Shown: positions 13,118-21,958, numbered from the stretch's first letter. The stretch is DNA of 23,401 nucleotides from Scatosoma sp045644545 (GCA_045644545.1 JAZRHC010000019.1:1-23401); one strand, 5' to 3'. Translations and numbers: made by a program. The notes: generated by a model not told the origin, from the letters alone.

Positions 13118-15328
13118 TTATAATAATCCGTTTGCCTTCGTGTGCCCGAAGGTATATTTTTGATAAAATTTCTTTTGCTTTATAATATCGTCCGCGACTT
13201 CAACGCCCTCTTTCGGCTCTTGCAATAAAGTGAGATCGAGTAGTTGCCCCAAGTTTCCGCTTTCCCCAACCAAATCGGCGCAGTTATATACCTCAAAGCG
13301 GCACGCCCCGCCTACCCTATATCGGCGCAAAGGAAATTCTCGTCCGTTTTCGTCCGTTAGATCGTATCGGGATTTCTTATCGCAACCCACGCAAGTTTTC
13401 TCAAACGGACAATAGCAAAGCTCCATCACTTTTAAATTCCCCGACGAAAGCGAAAACGCCTTTTCGCTTGCAAACGCCGCAAGCTCTTCCCTTTCCAACT
13501 CTTTGGAAAGCGCGAAATACGCAAGCGTTTCCTCTTTTAAAAGCTCTGCGATCGCCACCGAATTGAAAAGATTAAAGCCCGTGCCCGCAAATACTTTCAG
13601 CCCTCGCTCTTTGGCAAAAATCAGTCCGCCGTAATTTTCGGCGTACACGCCGTCGATTCCCGAAGCGCAAAGCTCGCTCAACCGATCGATATCCTTTCCC
13701 GTTAAATAAGCGGGATAGTATAGATATTTTTCAAAGCTCCCGCTTACGAAGCTTGCGGGCAATTCCACGCCGTAATCGTCGGGCTTAAAAATGGCAATAT
13801 CCACGCCCGAAACGGAGGAAAAATCCCTTGCTATCACGGCGATTTTTTTATTTTTTTCGGTAACGATATTTTCTACGCAGATTCGTATTTCCTCACTTTC
13901 TCTTTCGCCCGTGTGCGATTTCAAAAATTCCGCGTAAAAAGCGCGACGAAATGCGTTAAGTCTGGATTTTGCAAAGAAAACGTCCCCGTTTAACACGATC
14001 TTTTCGAACTCAACCTCAACGGGCAATCCGTCCGTTTTTTCAAAGCAGTTTTTAATTTCTTCCACGCTTAAAGGTCTTGATTCGGCGGGAGATAAAATTT
14101 CTTCCGAATAAACCGTAACGCCACCGCCCACGGCAAGCGCCTTTTTCCCAACCTCAAAGGAAAGCGTGAGCGATAAGCGCATTTTTCTTTCTTTGGCTAA
14201 AAGCCTTTCGTTGAGCGCGGTATCCGTCGTGACGAACACGCCGTCGCCGTTTAAAAGCCGAACCTTTGAAGAAAGAAGGAAGCCGCGCTTATCCGTTTTC
14301 AAATATATCGCGCCGCCGACCTCTTTTCCGCTTCGCAAAATCTTGAACGCGTCCCCTTTTTGCGCCTTGAACGCACTTTCCACGAAATAGCTTCCGCTCG
14401 CGACTTTGACCACGCCGACCTTTTCGCCGATATGCCCTTGCACGGCGCGCGATAAAAATCGTTTATCTTGCCCGAATGCAAGACCTTTCGTGTAGTTCCC
14501 GCGATTATACGTTCGCTTTAAATCCGAAAGCCTCGTCGTTTTTTCCTTTTCGCTTTTTCCGTCTAAAACGGAGCGATAATAGCCGACCGACGCGGCAACG
14601 TACTCCGCCCGCCTCATTCTTCCTTCGATTTTAAAGGAAACCACGCCCGCTTCCGCAAGCTTTCGAATATCTTCGCCGACGGAAAGATCGGATAAAGAAA
14701 GCGCGTACGCCTTTTCCTCGTAGCCGCTTCTGTTTATTCGATAAGTTTTTCGGCAAGGCTGTTTGCAACGCCCGCGATTGCCGCTGTTGCCGCCCGCAAA
14801 CGAAGAAAGATAGCATTGACCCGAAAAACAGGTGCAAAGCGCGCCTTGCACGAAGACTTCCGTTTCAATAAAATCCGCTATTTTCCGAATATCTTCCGTC
14901 TCCGTTTCCCTCGCTAAAATCACCCGCGAAAAGCCGCATTCCTTCGCAAACTTCGCGCCTTCCAAATTGCATACGCCCGCTTGCGTGGAAAGGTGCAAAA
15001 CGATTTCGGGATACTTTTCGTGAATAGCTTTTCCTAGCAACGCGTCCTGCAAAATAATCGCGTCCGCGCCCGCGCGCCAAGCGAAAGTAAGACTATCGAA
15101 AAATTCGTCCAGCTCGCTATTTTTCACGGCGGTATTCATCGCGACGTACACCTTCACGCCACACAAATGCGCTTCGTTTACGATCGCGCGAAAAGCCGCC
15201 TCGTCAAAATTTTCAGCGCTTTGACGGGCGGAAAAGGCGTTTAGCCCCAAATAGATAGCGTTCGCACCGCTTGCGATCGCCGCTTTTGCACATTCCGCGT
15301 TGCCCGCGGGGGCGAGTATTTCCAGCAT
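13118..15328 (-). CDS. Peptidase U32 family protein (RlhA/TrhP-like)
   Basis: The product is 736 aa. The N-terminal TIM-barrel-like U32 domain opens with LEILAPAGN and shows GANAIYLGL and LHLSTQAGV. The signature VQGALCTCFSGQC with GNRGRCKQPCR provides four cysteines (C165, C172, C188, C192) suited to an iron-sulphur cluster. A long C-terminal region adds a second Cys cluster, CYCPFEKTCVGC. U32 proteins act in rRNA or tRNA hydroxylation (RlhA, TrhP) or ubiquinone-type hydroxylation rather than, or besides, proteolysis; the Gly-Ala-Leu-Cys and Cys spacing fits that group. AAGGGAA precedes the ATG. Which RNA it modifies is unknown. It lies between hprK and mutS2 in the long cluster. Confidence 0.88.
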   Translation of the reverse strand: MLEILAPAGNAECAKAAIASGANAIYLGLNAFSARQSAENFDEAAFRAIVNEAHLCGVKVYVAMNTAVKNSELDEFFDSLTFAWRAGADAIILQDALLGKAIHEKYPEIVLHLSTQAGVCNLEGAKFAKECGFSRVILARETETEDIRKIADFIETEVFVQGALCTCFSGQCYLSSFAGGNSGNRGRCKQPCRKTYRINRSGYEEKAYALSLSDLSVGEDIRKLAEAGVVSFKIEGRMRRAEYVAASVGYYRSVLDGKSEKEKTTRLSDLKRTYNRGNYTKGLAFGQDKRFLSRAVQGHIGEKVGVVKVASGSYFVESAFKAQKGDAFKILRSGKEVGGAIYLKTDKRGFLLSSKVRLLNGDGVFVTTDTALNERLLAKERKMRLSLTLSFEVGKKALAVGGGVTVYSEEILSPAESRPLSVEEIKNCFEKTDGLPVEVEFEKIVLNGDVFFAKSRLNAFRRAFYAEFLKSHTGERESEEIRICVENIVTEKNKKIAVIARDFSSVSGVDIAIFKPDDYGVELPASFVSGSFEKYLYYPAYLTGKDIDRLSELCASGIDGVYAENYGGLIFAKERGLKVFAGTGFNLFNSVAIAELLKEETLAYFALSKELEREELAAFASEKAFSLSSGNLKVMELCYCPFEKTCVGCDKKSRYDLTDENGREFPLRRYRVGGACRFEVYNCADLVGESGNLGQLLDLTLLQEPKEGVEVADDIIKQKKFYQKYTFGHTKANGLL

Positions 15329-15347
15329 AATTCCCTTTTTCTTTCGT

Positions 15348-16274
15348 TTATCTTCCGATACTGCGCGTGATCAGCTCTTCCGAAGCGTCGTAGCCCATAC
15401 TCTTCAAACGGAAATTGCGCGCGGCGACTTCGATTATAATCGCAAGGTTACGACCGGGGCTTACGGGTACGGTGAGTTTGGGCACTTTGATTCCCAAATA
15501 CTCCACCGAGGAAGCCGTATCTCCGATCCTGTCGTATTCTTTGCCCTGTTGCCAATTTTCAAGCTCGATCACGAGCTGAATATTCTTTTCGTCGAGCACC
15601 GAGCCCGAACCGTACATACTTTTCACGTTGATAATCCCGATTCCTCTAAGCTCCATAAAATAGCGGATAATATCGGGCGCAGTACCGCAAAGCTCGTTCG
15701 CGACGTCCTTGATAATAACGCTGTCGTCCGCGATAAGTCGGTGACCGCGCTTGATAAGCTCCATCGCCGTTTCGCTTTTTCCGACCCCGCTTTTTCCCGT
15801 GAGCAAAATCCCAACGCCGAATACTTCCATTAACACGCCGTGTTCGCTCACGGACGGCGCGAGCAGACGGTTAAGATAAATATACAAATCGCTCATAAGG
15901 TCGGTCGTGATCTTCGGACTTCTAAAAATCGGGCAAGAAACCGCCTTTGCGCGTTCGATAATTTCGGGCATTGCGGGCAAATCGCGGCTTAAAATCACGC
16001 AAGGGATTTCCCCGTAATCAAATAATTTGGAAAGCTTTTGCGCGCGCTCCTCGCTTGAAAAGGTTTGCAAATACCCGTGCTCGGAAAGCCCCAAAACGAT
16101 AATTCTTCGCGGATCGAAATAGTTAAAAAATCCCGCGAGCTGCAAGCCCGGCCGTTCGACGCTCATACTCGAAAGGGTCATAACGCCCCTACCCGTCGAC
16201 ACGATTTCAAGGTTTAAATCCGACGCAAATTTTTCAAGCATTACGCTTTGTGTAACCTGTTGATGTTGATTCAT
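15348..16274 (-). CDS. hprK: HPr kinase/phosphorylase
   Basis: The start is the ATG at 16272-16274 (308 aa), with GGAG upstream; a longer in-frame reading would run into the HAD gene. HprK phosphorylates and dephosphorylates Ser46 of HPr, setting carbon catabolite control. The N-terminal domain is followed by the catalytic domain with H145, P-loop GKSGVGKS (160-167), HRLIADDSV, and the signature region MELRGIGIINV; the C-terminal region has PVSPGRNLA and the AARNFRLK segment. Length matches the family (about 300-320). Linkage to uvrC is common in Clostridia. It presupposes an HPr and CcpA-type system elsewhere. Confidence 0.97.
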   Translation of the reverse strand: MNQHQQVTQSVMLEKFASDLNLEIVSTGRGVMTLSSMSVERPGLQLAGFFNYFDPRRIIVLGLSEHGYLQTFSSEERAQKLSKLFDYGEIPCVILSRDLPAMPEIIERAKAVSCPIFRSPKITTDLMSDLYIYLNRLLAPSVSEHGVLMEVFGVGILLTGKSGVGKSETAMELIKRGHRLIADDSVIIKDVANELCGTAPDIIRYFMELRGIGIINVKSMYGSGSVLDEKNIQLVIELENWQQGKEYDRIGDTASSVEYLGIKVPKLTVPVSPGRNLAIIIEVAARNFRLKSMGYDASEELITRSIGR

Positions 16275-16281
16275 ATTCTTT

Positions 16282-17109
16282 TCACTCCGTAAATCCGTAT
16301 CTTTCGATAATTTTTCCGATCGCGTTTTCGTCGTTTGAGGCTTCAAGCACGACGTCTGCTTCGGCTTTTAATTTCTCGTCGGCGTTCGCAACGGCAATTC
16401 CAAGCCCCGCGCGAGCGATCATAGGCAAGTCGTTGAAATGATCTCCAACCGCCACCGTGCGCTCTACGGGCACGCCGTAGTAATTCGCTAAAAACTCGAC
16501 CGCCGTCGCTTTGGAACACGCTTTGTTCGTGAGCTCCACGAGAAACGCCGCGCTGTACGTTACGTAAAATTCCTGCCCGAACGCTTCGTTTAATGCCTGA
16601 TACGTGCTTTCTTTTTCGTTCTCGTCAACGAGCACGAGAATTTTTTGGACGCGCATATTTTTTTCGAGCAAAAATTCGCTCAACGGCTGCCGATCGACGA
16701 GAATCCCCTTAACGCCGCAAAGCTTTTCGTAGTATTTAAGCTTATCGCCCGCCATATTCGTATAATAATTTTCAATCTCGTAAATATGCGTATGCAAGCC
16801 GAGCGCTTCGCATTTTCGGCAGATCAAAGCGGCTTTTTCGGCGGGGATATAGCCTTCCGACAACACCTCGCCCGACTCGATATCCGCAATCACCGCGCCT
16901 TGATACGCGCCCACCAGACCTTTTAGCCCAAGTTCTTTGGCTTTTTTCAAAACGGATTCCAAAAGCCGCCCCGAGCAGATGGCGAACTTCCCGCCCGCCG
17001 CGATATATTCGTGAATTTTTTCTTTCGTTTCCTCGCTTACCCGATCGTCCGAGCGGAGCAACGTGCCGTCGTAATCGGAAACGATTAAAGGATAATTTAT
17101 CTTTCGCAT
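16282..17109 (-). CDS. Cof-type HAD-IIB family phosphatase
   Basis: The product is 275 aa, soluble, with HAD motif I SDYDGTLL (D12 nucleophile, D14), motif II CSGR, a Lys late in the protein (NKACSKATA) and motif IV VGDHFNDLPM. The C2-type cap lies between motifs II and III. Members dephosphorylate sugar phosphates, flavins or nucleotides; substrate cannot be told from sequence. Its ATG overlaps the uvrC stop codon by one base (TAATG), and it ends 7 bp before hprK, so it is translationally coupled on both sides. Confidence 0.93.
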   Translation of the reverse strand: MRKINYPLIVSDYDGTLLRSDDRVSEETKEKIHEYIAAGGKFAICSGRLLESVLKKAKELGLKGLVGAYQGAVIADIESGEVLSEGYIPAEKAALICRKCEALGLHTHIYEIENYYTNMAGDKLKYYEKLCGVKGILVDRQPLSEFLLEKNMRVQKILVLVDENEKESTYQALNEAFGQEFYVTYSAAFLVELTNKACSKATAVEFLANYYGVPVERTVAVGDHFNDLPMIARAGLGIAVANADEKLKAEADVVLEASNDENAIGKIIERYGFTE

Positions 17110-18929
17110 TAAAGCTTCTCCTTAAAATACCGATAAATGCGCTCCGCAAGCTCCGCGCCGATCCCTTCCGCCGACATAAGATCTTCCACGCTCGCGCTCA
17201 TAATTTTATCGATTGTGCCGAACTTTTCCATTAAAGCAATTCGTTTTTTCTTGCCTACCCCTTCGATTTCCTGCAAGACGGAAGCAAGATTGCGCTTAGA
17301 ATGAAGATTTCTGAAATACGTGATCGCGAATCGGTGCGCTTCGTCGCGGATTCGTTGCAGGATTTTAAGCGCGTAGTCCCGTTTGTCAATGCGTATACTC
17401 GCGCTTGAAAAGAGAGTGAACACTTCTTCGTCGCGTTCGGCAAGGGAAATGAGGTCGATTCCTTGAATATTTTTCTCGTCGAAAATTTCTTTGATCGCGG
17501 AAAGCTGTCCTTTACCGCCGTCAATCACGATCAAATCGGGCTTGGGGAATTTCTCCTCTTCCTCCGTGCCGAGTTTATCTAGCCTTCTTTTCATCATTTC
17601 TTGGTGCGAGGCATAGTCGTTCGCGCCCTCGACCGTTTTAATCTTAAACCGCCGATTGCTCGCTCTATCCGCTTCGCCGTCGATAAACACGACCATAGAG
17701 CCGACCTTGTCCACCCCCGAAATATTCGAAATATCGTAGCATTCCATACGCTTGGGATAATTTTCAAGCCTGAGAATTTCCTTTAAGCGACGGCAAGCGT
17801 TTCTCGTCATATCGTTTTTATGCTTGATTTTATCGACGGACTTGGATAAATACTCCTCGGCGTTCTTTTCCGCCATTTTGAGAATCTGTTTTCGAATTCC
17901 CTGCTTTGCGAGCAGGATTTCCGTTTTTTTGCCGAACTTTTCAAGGAAATATTTTTCAATAAGCTCTTTTTCGCAAAAGCCCTGCACGATCAATTCTTCG
18001 GGTAGCTCGTGATGGGAATAATATTGCAAAATAAACGCCGTGAGCGCGTCCGTTTCGGAAAGCGACGCGTCCTCCAAGGCAAAGCTACTGCTCCCTTGCA
18101 TAATGCCCTTTCGCGTGATCAAAACGTTTACCGCCGAATACAGGTAATTGGTTTTTAGCGCGATAATATCCGCGTCGATCGCACGGTTGATCGCCGTGAT
18201 TCGTTTGAGTTTCAGCTTGGAAAGCATATTCAGCTTTTCCCTGTATTCCATCGCAAGCTCGAATTCCTCGTCCTCGGCAAATTTCAGCATTTTCGCGCGC
18301 AAAATCTCTTCCGCGTCCTCGTAGTCCCCGCCCAAAAAGGCGATTGCTTTTTTTACGCGTTCTGCGTAGGTTTCTTTATCGCACAAATGCGCACACGGGG
18401 CAAGGCAACGGTGCAAATGATAGGCAAGACAAGGCTTTTTCGGTTTTTCGGAAACGGGCGTTGCGCAAATCCGCACGTTATACACCGCGGCGACCACGTC
18501 TAAAATATCCTTACAGCGTATCCCGCCCATAAACGGTCCGAAATATTTTCCGTCTTTTTTGATCTTACGCGTGATCGAAAGCCGAGGAAATTCCTCTTTC
18601 GTGTGCACCTTGATATACGGATAAGTTTTATCGTCCTTTAAAAGGATATTATATTTCGGCTTATATTTTTTGATCAGATTATTTTCAAGCGCGAGCGCGT
18701 CGATTTCCGTCTGCGTGATAATATAATAAAAATCTTCGATATGCTCGACCATTGAAGCGACCTTTTCGGGCTTTGCGGTAGACTGAAAATACTGCCGAAC
18801 GCGGTTTTTTAAAACGCGCGCTTTTCCAACGTAGATCACGATCCCGTCTTTATCGAGCATAATATATACGCCCGGATTATCCGGCAATAATTTGAGTTTT
18901 TCGCGCAATTTTTCGCTTTTTTCTATCAT
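17109..18929 (-). CDS. uvrC: Excinuclease ABC subunit C
   Basis: The product is 606 aa, normal for UvrC, the dual-incision nuclease of nucleotide excision repair. An N-terminal GIY-YIG domain shows PGVYIM and IYVGKARVLKNRVRQYF. A Cys-containing region (KPCLAYHLHRCLAPC) follows, then a UVR domain (about 205-240, DEEFELAMEYREKL) that contacts UvrB. The C-terminal RNase H-like nuclease includes ECYDISNISG and LIVIDGGKGQL, and the protein ends with tandem helix-hairpin-helix motifs (EIEGVGKKKRIAL, SAEGIGAELAERI). It heads the long cluster behind the promoter at 18973-19001. The nearest GAGG is very close to the ATG, with a GGCGG a little further upstream. Confidence 0.97.
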   Translation of the reverse strand: MIEKSEKLREKLKLLPDNPGVYIMLDKDGIVIYVGKARVLKNRVRQYFQSTAKPEKVASMVEHIEDFYYIITQTEIDALALENNLIKKYKPKYNILLKDDKTYPYIKVHTKEEFPRLSITRKIKKDGKYFGPFMGGIRCKDILDVVAAVYNVRICATPVSEKPKKPCLAYHLHRCLAPCAHLCDKETYAERVKKAIAFLGGDYEDAEEILRAKMLKFAEDEEFELAMEYREKLNMLSKLKLKRITAINRAIDADIIALKTNYLYSAVNVLITRKGIMQGSSSFALEDASLSETDALTAFILQYYSHHELPEELIVQGFCEKELIEKYFLEKFGKKTEILLAKQGIRKQILKMAEKNAEEYLSKSVDKIKHKNDMTRNACRRLKEILRLENYPKRMECYDISNISGVDKVGSMVVFIDGEADRASNRRFKIKTVEGANDYASHQEMMKRRLDKLGTEEEEKFPKPDLIVIDGGKGQLSAIKEIFDEKNIQGIDLISLAERDEEVFTLFSSASIRIDKRDYALKILQRIRDEAHRFAITYFRNLHSKRNLASVLQEIEGVGKKKRIALMEKFGTIDKIMSASVEDLMSAEGIGAELAERIYRYFKEKL

Positions 18930-18972
18930 ACCTCACCGCCGAGTCGGAAACCGTAGAATCCCACACGATATT

Positions 18973-19001
18973 ATTATACACCAAATCGCGGGATTTTGCA
19001 A
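18973..19001 (-). promoter_or_regulatory. Promoter of the uvrC-to-tex gene cluster
   Basis: On the minus strand, TTGCAA (18996-19001) and a perfect TATAAT (18973-18978) are 17 nt apart, 43 bp before the uvrC start. There is no terminator between arsR and this promoter, so some read-through is possible. No SOS box is obvious. Confidence 0.75.
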
Positions 19002-19025
19002 GGAAATAACGGAAAATAATTGCGC

Positions 19026-19364
19026 TTAACAGCCTAAAAACTCAATTCCTTTTAATAAAACGTCGTTAATCGAATCGTTCGTGAGGCTGTAAAAGATAAT
19101 TTTTCCCTGCCGACAGCATTTCACGATCCCCGCGCTCTTTAAAAAGCGCAGTTGATGGGAAACGGTCGTTTGGTTGATATCGAGAATCCTCGAAAGATCG
19201 GTCACGCACAGCTCGCTGATCGCGAGCGCGGATAAAATTTTCACTCTCGTATAATCGGAAAAGACGGAAAAAAAGCACACGATTCCTTCGAGAATATCCC
19301 CTTGCGGTACGTAATCCTCGATAAGGCTTTGTGTGCGTTTATCCAAAAGCAACATTTGCGACAT
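19026..19364 (-). CDS. ArsR/SmtB family metal-responsive regulator
   Basis: The start is the ATG at 19362-19364 (112 aa), with GGAGG 7 nt upstream. The winged helix-turn-helix reads ELCVTDLSRILDINQTTVSH, then LRFLKSAGIV and the wing QGKIIFYSL. Classic arsenic/cadmium sensors have CVC in this helix; here it is C53-V-T55. Other cysteines are C30, C83, C84 and the C-terminal C112, enough for an alternative thiolate site. It lies 94 bp downstream of copA, so the natural guess is a copper- or thiophile-metal-released repressor of copA. The dyad at 21972-21985 is a candidate operator. The metal is not established. Confidence 0.88.
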   Translation of the reverse strand: MSQMLLLDKRTQSLIEDYVPQGDILEGIVCFFSVFSDYTRVKILSALAISELCVTDLSRILDINQTTVSHQLRFLKSAGIVKCCRQGKIIFYSLTNDSINDVLLKGIEFLGC

Positions 19365-19458
19365 ATTAACACCTCCGAATATGTTTCTTCGTGAATATAA
19401 TACCACGCCGCAAATAACGCTTTCTGTCTTAAATTGTCGTGAAGGTATTTATTTTGTC

Positions 19459-19668
19459 TTATTCGATCGCCGTAACTTCATAGCCCGCTTCCACGATCGC
19501 CGCGGCTATCGCGCCGTTTTCCACTTCCTTTAAAAGCGTGACTACGGCGTTTTTGTTTTCAAGGCTGACTTCCACTTCCGCAACCCCGTCGATTGTCGAA
19601 AGGGCTTTTTTTACGTGCGCCACGCAATGCATACACATCATTCCTTCGATAAATACCGTCTTTTTCAT
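19459..19668 (-). CDS. Possible internally initiated CopZ-like copper chaperone (in frame, 3' end of copA)
   Basis: Inside copA, an ATG at 19666-19668 is preceded by GAGGAG with a 9-nt A-rich spacer, a good ribosome site. Translation from it gives exactly one complete 69-aa HMA domain ending at the copA stop, beginning MKKTVFIEGM with the metal site GMMCMHC. The MxCxHC-type site is more like free CopZ chaperones than the N-terminal GMTCSAC of the pump. The arrangement suggests an ancestral copZ fused in frame to copA with its start signals kept. E. coli makes a free chaperone from copA by frameshifting, so the outcome has a precedent. Use of this start is inferred. Confidence 0.4.
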   Translation of the reverse strand: MKKTVFIEGMMCMHCVAHVKKALSTIDGVAEVEVSLENKNAVVTLLKEVENGAIAAAIVEAGYEVTAIE

Positions 19669-21906
19669 ATCTTTTTTCTCCTCTTTGATTTCTGTGCTTT
19701 GAGCGACTTCCGCCACATTTTTGATTCTTTTAAACCGCGTAAGTCGAAGCGCGTTCGTCACGACGAACAGCGAGCTTAAACTCATACACGCCGCCGCGAT
19801 CATAGGGTTCAGGGTTATCCCGAACGCCGAGAACACGCCCGCCGCGATCGGGATCGCCACGCAGTTATAGAAAAACGCCCAAAACAGGTTTTGTTTGATA
19901 TTTTTGACCGTCGCTTTGCTCAGATCGATCATATCGGGCACGGCGCTTAAATCGCCACGCACGAGCACGATATCCGCGCTGTCGATCGCGATATCCGTAC
20001 CCGTACCCATCGCAACGCCGATATCCGCTTCTTTGAGCGCGGGGCTATCGTTAATTCCGTCGCCGACCATCGCGACGAATCCGCCGACGGAACGAACTCT
20101 TTGCACCGATTTCGCCTTATCCTCGGGCAACGCCTCCGCAAAATACTCGTCGATTCCTACCTTTTCGGCAATCGCCTTCGCTACGTTTTCGCTATCCCCC
20201 GTCAGCATTGCGGTGCGAACGCCTTTTTCTTTTAAAGATTGGACCGCCTCGCGACTGGTTTCTTTTAACGTGTCCGCGATTGCAAACACGCCGAGAATTT
20301 CCGTTTCGTCCGCAAGAAATACGACCGTTTTTCCGTCTTTACTATACGCTTTTTCTTTTTTCTCCGCCTCTTTTAAAAGCTTCGTTGGCAACAGCCTTCT
20401 GTTCCCGAGATAATAGACCTTATCGCCGTATTCGGCGACAGCGCCTTTCCCTATTTCGTAGCGGTAAGAATTGATTTCGATACGTTCTTTCCCTATTTTT
20501 CCTTCGGTGAATTCTTTTACGCACTCCGCTATCGGGTGGTTGGATTTTGCTTCAATGGACGAAGCGAGAAGAAAAACGAACTCCGCGTTTTTCACGCCTT
20601 CAAAATCGGTGACGACGGGTTTTCCGACCGTCAGCGTAGCCGTTTTATCGAGCAATACGCAGTTGATATCTTTGGCTTTTTGCAACGCTTCCGCATCCTT
20701 AAACAATATCCCGAGCGACATTCCGCGCCCCGTCGCCGCCATAATCGCAACGGGCGTTGCCAGCCCTAACGAACAAGGACAGGAAATCACGAGCACGCTG
20801 ATGGCAAAGTTCGTCGCTTTTGCTATCGTTGCGCCCGCCGCAAGCCAACTAAATAGCGTGACGACGGCGATCAAAGTGACGGCGGGAACGAAAATCCCCG
20901 CGATCTTATCGGCGATTTTTTGAATAGGCGCTTTGCTTGCCCCCGCTTCCTTTACCATTTTAACGATCTGCGAAAGCGTAGTATCCGCGCCGACTTTTTC
21001 AGCAAGAACCTTTAAAAACCCGCTCTTTACGATATCCGCGCCCGTGACGGGATCGCCTTCCCGCACTTCGACGGGCATACTTTCCCCCGTGATCGCCGCG
21101 CGGTCGATAAACGCGTGGCCTTCTACGATTTTTCCGTCCACGGGGATATAATCGCCTTGTTTTACGACGAGGATATCGCCTTGAACGATCTCCGAAAACG
21201 CAATCGTCGCTTGCAAGCCGTTCCGATCGACGGTGACGGCGTTCGGCATCAATTTAATGAGCTTTTCCACCTCGTCGCCCGTTTTTCTTTTCGACTTTTC
21301 TTCCAACCATTTGCCGAGCGTGACCAAAACGAGGATCATAGCCGCCGATTCGTAGAATAAATGCGCGCCGTGCCCGCCCTTGCCTATATATTCGAGTATC
21401 GTCAGCACCAAGCTATATAAAAACGACGCCGCCGAGCCGAGCGCGACCAAGGTATCCATATTCGGCACTTTTTTCAAAAGCGCTTTCGTACCGCTCGTAA
21501 AAAATTTGAAGTTTATGCCGATCACGATTGCCGACAAAAGCATTTGCAAAGTATGGTTGACCACCGAAGGCGGTTGTGGCAAACCGATCATTCCACCCAT
21601 TGAAAAATACATTAACGGCAATAAAAAGAACAGGGAAACAAAAAACCGTTTTTTGAGCTTATTCGGTTGCGGCTTTTTCTCTTTTAAGGCGTTTTCGTCG
21701 TATTTTAACGCCCCGTAGCCGAGCTGCACGACGGCGTGAACGACCTTCTCGTCGGTTACGAGCGTTTCGTCGTAGTCCACCGTCATCCATTCGCCCATCA
21801 ACGAAACCTCGACGGCTCGAACACCTTCGAGCTTTTTCACCGTTCTTTCTATCCCCGCCGAACAAGCGGAACAGGTCATTCCCGTCACCGTGAATTTCTC
21901 TTTCAT
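19459..21906 (-). CDS. copA: Copper-exporting P1B-1-type ATPase with N- and C-terminal HMA domains
   Basis: This 815-aa membrane protein pumps Cu(I) out of the cytoplasm. An N-terminal HMA domain has GMTCSAC (9-15). The actuator has TGESMP (273-278), and the transmembrane metal site is CPC (376-378), with YN in M7 and MSLSS in M8, the Cu(I) signature. SNHP and GDGIND are present. The phosphorylation motif reads D420-KTAT instead of DKTGT, confirmed from the codons (GCT at the Gly position). After the last helix a charged linker leads to a C-terminal CopZ-like HMA (747-815, GMMCMHC). GGAGAG precedes the ATG, and the promoter is consensus. arsR follows in the same direction. Confidence 0.96.
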   Translation of the reverse strand: MKEKFTVTGMTCSACSAGIERTVKKLEGVRAVEVSLMGEWMTVDYDETLVTDEKVVHAVVQLGYGALKYDENALKEKKPQPNKLKKRFFVSLFFLLPLMYFSMGGMIGLPQPPSVVNHTLQMLLSAIVIGINFKFFTSGTKALLKKVPNMDTLVALGSAASFLYSLVLTILEYIGKGGHGAHLFYESAAMILVLVTLGKWLEEKSKRKTGDEVEKLIKLMPNAVTVDRNGLQATIAFSEIVQGDILVVKQGDYIPVDGKIVEGHAFIDRAAITGESMPVEVREGDPVTGADIVKSGFLKVLAEKVGADTTLSQIVKMVKEAGASKAPIQKIADKIAGIFVPAVTLIAVVTLFSWLAAGATIAKATNFAISVLVISCPCSLGLATPVAIMAATGRGMSLGILFKDAEALQKAKDINCVLLDKTATLTVGKPVVTDFEGVKNAEFVFLLASSIEAKSNHPIAECVKEFTEGKIGKERIEINSYRYEIGKGAVAEYGDKVYYLGNRRLLPTKLLKEAEKKEKAYSKDGKTVVFLADETEILGVFAIADTLKETSREAVQSLKEKGVRTAMLTGDSENVAKAIAEKVGIDEYFAEALPEDKAKSVQRVRSVGGFVAMVGDGINDSPALKEADIGVAMGTGTDIAIDSADIVLVRGDLSAVPDMIDLSKATVKNIKQNLFWAFFYNCVAIPIAAGVFSAFGITLNPMIAAACMSLSSLFVVTNALRLTRFKRIKNVAEVAQSTEIKEEKKDMKKTVFIEGMMCMHCVAHVKKALSTIDGVAEVEVSLENKNAVVTLLKEVENGAIAAAIVEAGYEVTAIE

Positions 21907-21929
21907 TTCTCTCTCCGAATTTTTCTATT

Positions 21930-21958
21930 ATTATATCACTTTCCGCTTACGCTGTCAA
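21930..21958 (-). promoter_or_regulatory. Consensus sigma-A promoter of copA
   Basis: On the minus strand, a perfect TTGACA (21953-21958) and a perfect TATAAT (21930-21935) are 17 nt apart, 23 bp before the copA ATG. Such a strong promoter would be expected to need tight repression in the absence of metal. Confidence 0.92.

Noticed and set aside
16275..16346. N-terminal extension of HprK from an upstream ATG
   Set aside because: The extension would overlap the end of the HAD gene, and the ATG at 16274 has GGAG at suitable distance and gives the family's usual length.
19365..19458. Separate promoter and operator for arsR between copA and arsR
   Set aside because: A TATTAT is present, but no -35 box at a suitable distance and no copy of the copA upstream dyad; arsR is more simply read from the copA promoter.
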